From Propionibacterium sp. (GTDB taxonomy: Bacteria > Actinomycetota > Actinomycetes > Actinomycetales > Actinomycetaceae): a stretch of DNA of 9,143 bases. The translations under genes and the position numbers were made by a program. A model generated the notes under the pieces. That model saw only the letters and a program-made list of their open reading frames with translations, made no database searches and was not told the origin of the DNA. The stretch is from assembly GCA_030460725.1 (NCBI GenBank), contig JAKECL010000042.1, forward strand, positions 1-9,143, read 5' to 3'. Below, piece by piece: positions 6,436-9,143 of the stretch (the first letter of the stretch is position 1; every line of letters begins with the position of its first letter).

Positions 6436-7874
6436 GCATCATGGAACCTGTGGCAGTCATCGGATGGGGCCGGTCCGGACGGGGCGCGGCCGGAGCGCTG
6501 GCGTCCCGGGGACACCGCGTGGTGGCCTTCGACCAGAGGCCACAGGAACCCGCCTCCGAGCAGGACCTGCGTGATGTGGAGGTGCGGGTGGTCCCCGGCG
6601 ATGAGGACCTCGCGCGTGCGGTCCTCGACCTGGGGCCCCGGCTCGTCGTGCTCTCACCCGGCGTCGCCCCCCACACGCCGGTGTGGCGCGCGGTCGAGTC
6701 TGCAGGGATCCCCGTGTGGGGTGAGGTCGAGCTCGCCTGGCACCTCCAGGAGGAGGGTCCCCACGCCGGACGTCCGTGGCTGACCGTGACCGGGACCAAT
6801 GGCAAGACCACCACCGTGGGCATGCTCGGCTCCATCCTGCGTGCCGCGGGGGAGGACGCCCTGGAGGTCGGCAACATCGGCACCCCCATCACCCGGGCCA
6901 TCGACTCCACCGCCACCGTCTTCGCGGTGGAGCTCTCCAGCTTCCAGCTGGCCACGACCTCCAGCGTCTGCCCGGAGGCGTCCGTGTGCCTGAACGTGGA
7001 CGAGGACCATCTGGACTGGCACGGCTCCGTGGAGGCCTACGCCGCCGCCAAGGCACGCGTCTACCACAACACCCGTGTGGCCTGTGTCTACCCGGCCGCC
7101 GATCCCCTGGTGGAACACATGGTGGAGGAAGCTGACGTCATCGAGGGTGCCCGGGCGGTGGGCACCACCCTCGGGGTCCCCGAGATCTCGCAGGTGGGCA
7201 TGGTGGAGGGGGCGATCATCGACCGCGCCTTCCTGCCGACCCGACACCGCGAGGCACTCCACCTGGCCGACCTCGCCGACCTGCGCCACATCAGCGGGGA
7301 CCAGCGCTCCCCGGCGGTCGTCTCCGATGCCCTGGCCGCAGCGGCTCTGGCACGCGCCCACGGCGTGGCGCCCGAGCATGTGGCACGGGGATTGGCCACC
7401 TTCCACGCCGCCGACCACCGACGGGCGATCATCGGGCAGGTCGCGGACCTCACCTGGATCGACGACTCCAAGGCCACCAACGCCCACGCGGCGCGAGCCT
7501 CACTGTCCGGGATCGCCGCGGGCACGGCCATCTGGATCGCGGGTGGGGACGCCAAGGGGCAGGACTTCGATCAACTGGTGCGCGACGTCGTCCCGCTCCT
7601 GCGCGGAGTGGTCCTGATCGGTGCCGACCGCGCCCCCCTGCGCACCGTGCTGGCGGCCGAGGCCCCCCGGGTTCCGGTGGTCGAGGTCGAGGGGCACCCC
7701 GACTGGATGTTCTCCGTGGTCAATGAGGCCGTGGGCCTGTCGCGACCCGGCGACACCGTGGTCCTGGCACCTGCTTGCGCGTCCTGGGACCAGTTCGACA
7801 ACTACGGCCAGCGTGGCGATGCCTTCGTGGAGGCAGTCCACCGACTGGACGCCCAGTGGGGGCGTCGGTCGTGA
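6432..7874 (+). CDS. murD: UDP-N-acetylmuramoyl-L-alanine--D-glutamate ligase MurD
   Basis: Cytoplasmic ATP-dependent ligase adding D-Glu to UDP-MurNAc-L-Ala. From the GTG at 6432 it has 480 residues. An N-terminal Rossmann-like part, VAVIGWGRSGRGAAGALASRG, binds the nucleotide sugar, and LSPGVAP (74-80) follows. The ATPase domain has the P-loop TGTNGKTTT (120-128), VGNIGTP, ELSSFQL (167-173) and NVDEDHLDWHGS (188-199). The C-terminal domain has DDSKATNAHAA (344-354) and LAPACASWDQFDNYGQRGDAF. These are MurD-specific. An ATG at 6441 would cost three residues. I prefer GTG because GGAGTGGG (6414-6421) is 10 bases away and the 4-base overlap repeats the pattern of its neighbours. The usual HN-containing element before the alanine-rich helix reads SGDQRSPAVVSDALAAAA here (288-305). 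Confidence 0.96.
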   Translation: MSIMEPVAVIGWGRSGRGAAGALASRGHRVVAFDQRPQEPASEQDLRDVEVRVVPGDEDLARAVLDLGPRLVVLSPGVAPHTPVWRAVESAGIPVWGEVELAWHLQEEGPHAGRPWLTVTGTNGKTTTVGMLGSILRAAGEDALEVGNIGTPITRAIDSTATVFAVELSSFQLATTSSVCPEASVCLNVDEDHLDWHGSVEAYAAAKARVYHNTRVACVYPAADPLVEHMVEEADVIEGARAVGTTLGVPEISQVGMVEGAIIDRAFLPTRHREALHLADLADLRHISGDQRSPAVVSDALAAAALARAHGVAPEHVARGLATFHAADHRRAIIGQVADLTWIDDSKATNAHAARASLSGIAAGTAIWIAGGDAKGQDFDQLVRDVVPLLRGVVLIGADRAPLRTVLAAEAPRVPVVEVEGHPDWMFSVVNEAVGLSRPGDTVVLAPACASWDQFDNYGQRGDAFVEAVHRLDAQWGRRS

Positions 7875-9143
7875 AGCAGTGGTGGCGGGGAGTGCCGCAG
7901 GTCCGTTTCGGGTCCGGTGAGGACTCCCCGAGCGACCCCTCACCGGTGGTCACCTACTACCTCATCATCGTCCCGGCCGTGGTCCTCGTCGTCTTCGGCC
8001 TGCTCATGGGCTTCTCGGCATCTGCAGTGACGAACATCGCGAAGGGCGCCAACCCCTACCTTGCCTTCCTCCGGCCGCTCGGCATCATCGTCATGGGCGT
8101 GATCCTGGCCGCCATTGCCCAGATGGTCCCCGAACGCCTGTGGTGGTGGATCTCGGGATGGGTCCTCCTCGCCGGACTCGCCTTCCAGGCACTGGTCCTC
8201 ACACCGCTGGGTGCCACCGAGGGCGGGAACACCAACTGGGTGCACATCCCCGGTGTGCCCGTCCTCATCCAGCCCTCGGAGTTCCTCAAACTCACACTGG
8301 CACTCTTCCTGGGGCGCACCCTCACCCGCAGGACCGCCGAGATCCGGAACTGGCGCCAGATGCTGGTCACCGTCGGCGCGCCGGTCCTTGTGTGCCTGCT
8401 CTTCGTCATGTTCGGCCACGACCTCGGCACCGCCATCGTCATGGCGGCATGCGCCCTGGGGGCGATGTGGGTCGCGGGGCTGCCCGGCAAGTGGTTCGCG
8501 GTGATGGGCTTCACCGCCCTGCCGATCCTCGTCTACCTCGTGTTCCAGAACCCGACACGGCTGGCACGCGTCCTGCAGGTCATCCCCGGCATGGGCACGC
8601 CGACCTCCACCTCGGAGCCCACCCAGACCGACCACGCGCTGTGGGCGCTGGGTGCGGGAGGCTGGACGGGTCTGGGGCCGGGTGCCTCGCGGGAGAAGTG
8701 GAACTACCTGCCCGCCGCCCACACGGACTTCATCCTGGCGATCATCGGGGAGGAACTCGGTCTGCTCGGCACCTGCGCGGTGTTGTTGTGCCTGGGTCTG
8801 CTGGTGTGGGGCATGGTGCGCGTGTGCCAGAACCACTCCTCGCCCTACGCCAGGGTCGTCACCGGTGCCATTGCCTGCTGGATCGGCGTCCAGGGACTCA
8901 TCAACGTCATGTCCGTCACGGGCCTGGGACCGGTCATCGGTGTCCCGCTGCCCCTGGTGTCCTACGGAGGCTCGTCCCTGCTCTTCACCGCCCTGGCAGT
9001 GGGAGTGGTGGCGTCCTTCGCCCGCTCCGGCGCCGGGATGCGCATGTGGGGCAGGCCTGATGAGTCCTCGGCGGGCCGTGACCCCCGCCGGACTCCGCGC
9101 CGACGCAGTGCCCACCACGCCCCCCGCCCCACCCGCCCCCTCA
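7871..9143 (+). CDS. ftsW: Septal peptidoglycan polymerase FtsW (SEDS family), 3' end beyond the window
   Basis: SEDS glycosyltransferase that polymerises lipid II at the division septum together with FtsI. Reading from the GTG at 7871, which overlaps the murD stop in GTGA, the frame is open for 424 codons to the last base. A cytoplasmic N-terminus of about 25 residues precedes roughly ten membrane segments. Motifs: NTNWVHIPGV...IQPSEFLKL (QPSE at 134-137), GHDLGTA (182-188), WNYLPAAHTDFILAIIGEELG with D286 at the position of the essential Asp of SEDS proteins, and PLVSYGGSSL (361-370). After the last helix there is an Arg/Pro-rich tail (from about 388) that is still open. The ribosome binding site is weak (a G-run at about 7857-7862), so initiation probably depends on coupling to murD. 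FtsW rather than RodA is favoured by the dcw context; murG should follow. Confidence 0.95.
   Translation, partial: MKQWWRGVPQVRFGSGEDSPSDPSPVVTYYLIIVPAVVLVVFGLLMGFSASAVTNIAKGANPYLAFLRPLGIIVMGVILAAIAQMVPERLWWWISGWVLLAGLAFQALVLTPLGATEGGNTNWVHIPGVPVLIQPSEFLKLTLALFLGRTLTRRTAEIRNWRQMLVTVGAPVLVCLLFVMFGHDLGTAIVMAACALGAMWVAGLPGKWFAVMGFTALPILVYLVFQNPTRLARVLQVIPGMGTPTSTSEPTQTDHALWALGAGGWTGLGPGASREKWNYLPAAHTDFILAIIGEELGLLGTCAVLLCLGLLVWGMVRVCQNHSSPYARVVTGAIACWIGVQGLINVMSVTGLGPVIGVPLPLVSYGGSSLLFTALAVGVVASFARSGAGMRMWGRPDESSAGRDPRRTPRRRSAHHAPRPTRPL

Noticed and set aside
8140..9060. Plus-strand open frame of 306 codons inside ftsW
   Set aside because: It is the +1-type shadow of ftsW, made mostly of Arg, His, Pro and Gly. 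The true gene is the overlapping frame from the GTG at 7871, which stays open to the window edge and carries QPSE, HTDF and SYGGSS.
7940..9118. Long minus-strand open frame (392 codons) opposite ftsW
   Set aside because: It is antisense to intact SEDS motifs. It is rich in Gln, His, Asp and Gly, the mirror of membrane codons, and has no start context.
1..9143. Search for mobile elements, CRISPR arrays, tRNA/rRNA genes, toxin-antitoxin pairs or an undescribed system
   Set aside because: All but about 300 bases are occupied by eight conserved dcw genes. No terminal inverted repeats, transposase motifs, spaced repeats or RNA folds were seen, so I do not claim a novel system.

Overview
The window is an ordinary-looking but informative piece of a bacterial division and cell wall (dcw) cluster. 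Every gene lies on the + strand and they are packed almost end to end: mraZ, rsmH, an ftsL-like gene, ftsI (pbpB), murF, mraY, murD, and the first 424 codons of ftsW, which is still open at the window edge. High GC, GTG starts, the actinobacterial style of MraY and RsmH motifs, and a short FtsL-like single-pass protein point to a high-GC actinobacterium. The absence of murE from its usual place between ftsI and murF makes me favour an Actinomyces/Bifidobacterium-like lineage over mycobacteria or streptomycetes; the genus is not determined.

Layout. Bases 1-129 are a non-coding leader with a weak candidate promoter and four GTGGGG repeats that look like MraZ operator boxes directly in front of mraZ. 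mraZ (130-561) is followed by a gap of about 130 bases and then rsmH (best start 692). From rsmH on, the genes are translationally coupled. rsmH/ftsL overlap in ATGA; murF/mraY, mraY/murD and murD/ftsW overlap in GTGA. ftsL/ftsI and ftsI/murF also carry an ATGA, but there a better ribosome binding site supports a start slightly further down. All seven complete genes stop with TGA.

How the genes work together. MraZ is the likely transcriptional repressor of the cluster. RsmH methylates 16S rRNA. MurF finishes the cytoplasmic UDP-MurNAc-pentapeptide, using the product of MurE, which is not encoded here. MurD acts two steps before MurF by adding D-Glu. MraY moves the finished precursor onto undecaprenyl phosphate to make lipid I. 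FtsW polymerises lipid II at the septum, FtsI cross-links the strands, and the FtsL-like protein is expected to help hold the FtsW-FtsI complex at the divisome. murG and murC would be expected beyond the right edge.

I see no mobile element, CRISPR array, RNA gene, pseudogene or undescribed system. The points most worth a second look are the MraZ-box array, the missing murE with a break in the coupled reading pattern at the same place, and a few motif substitutions in MurF and MurD.
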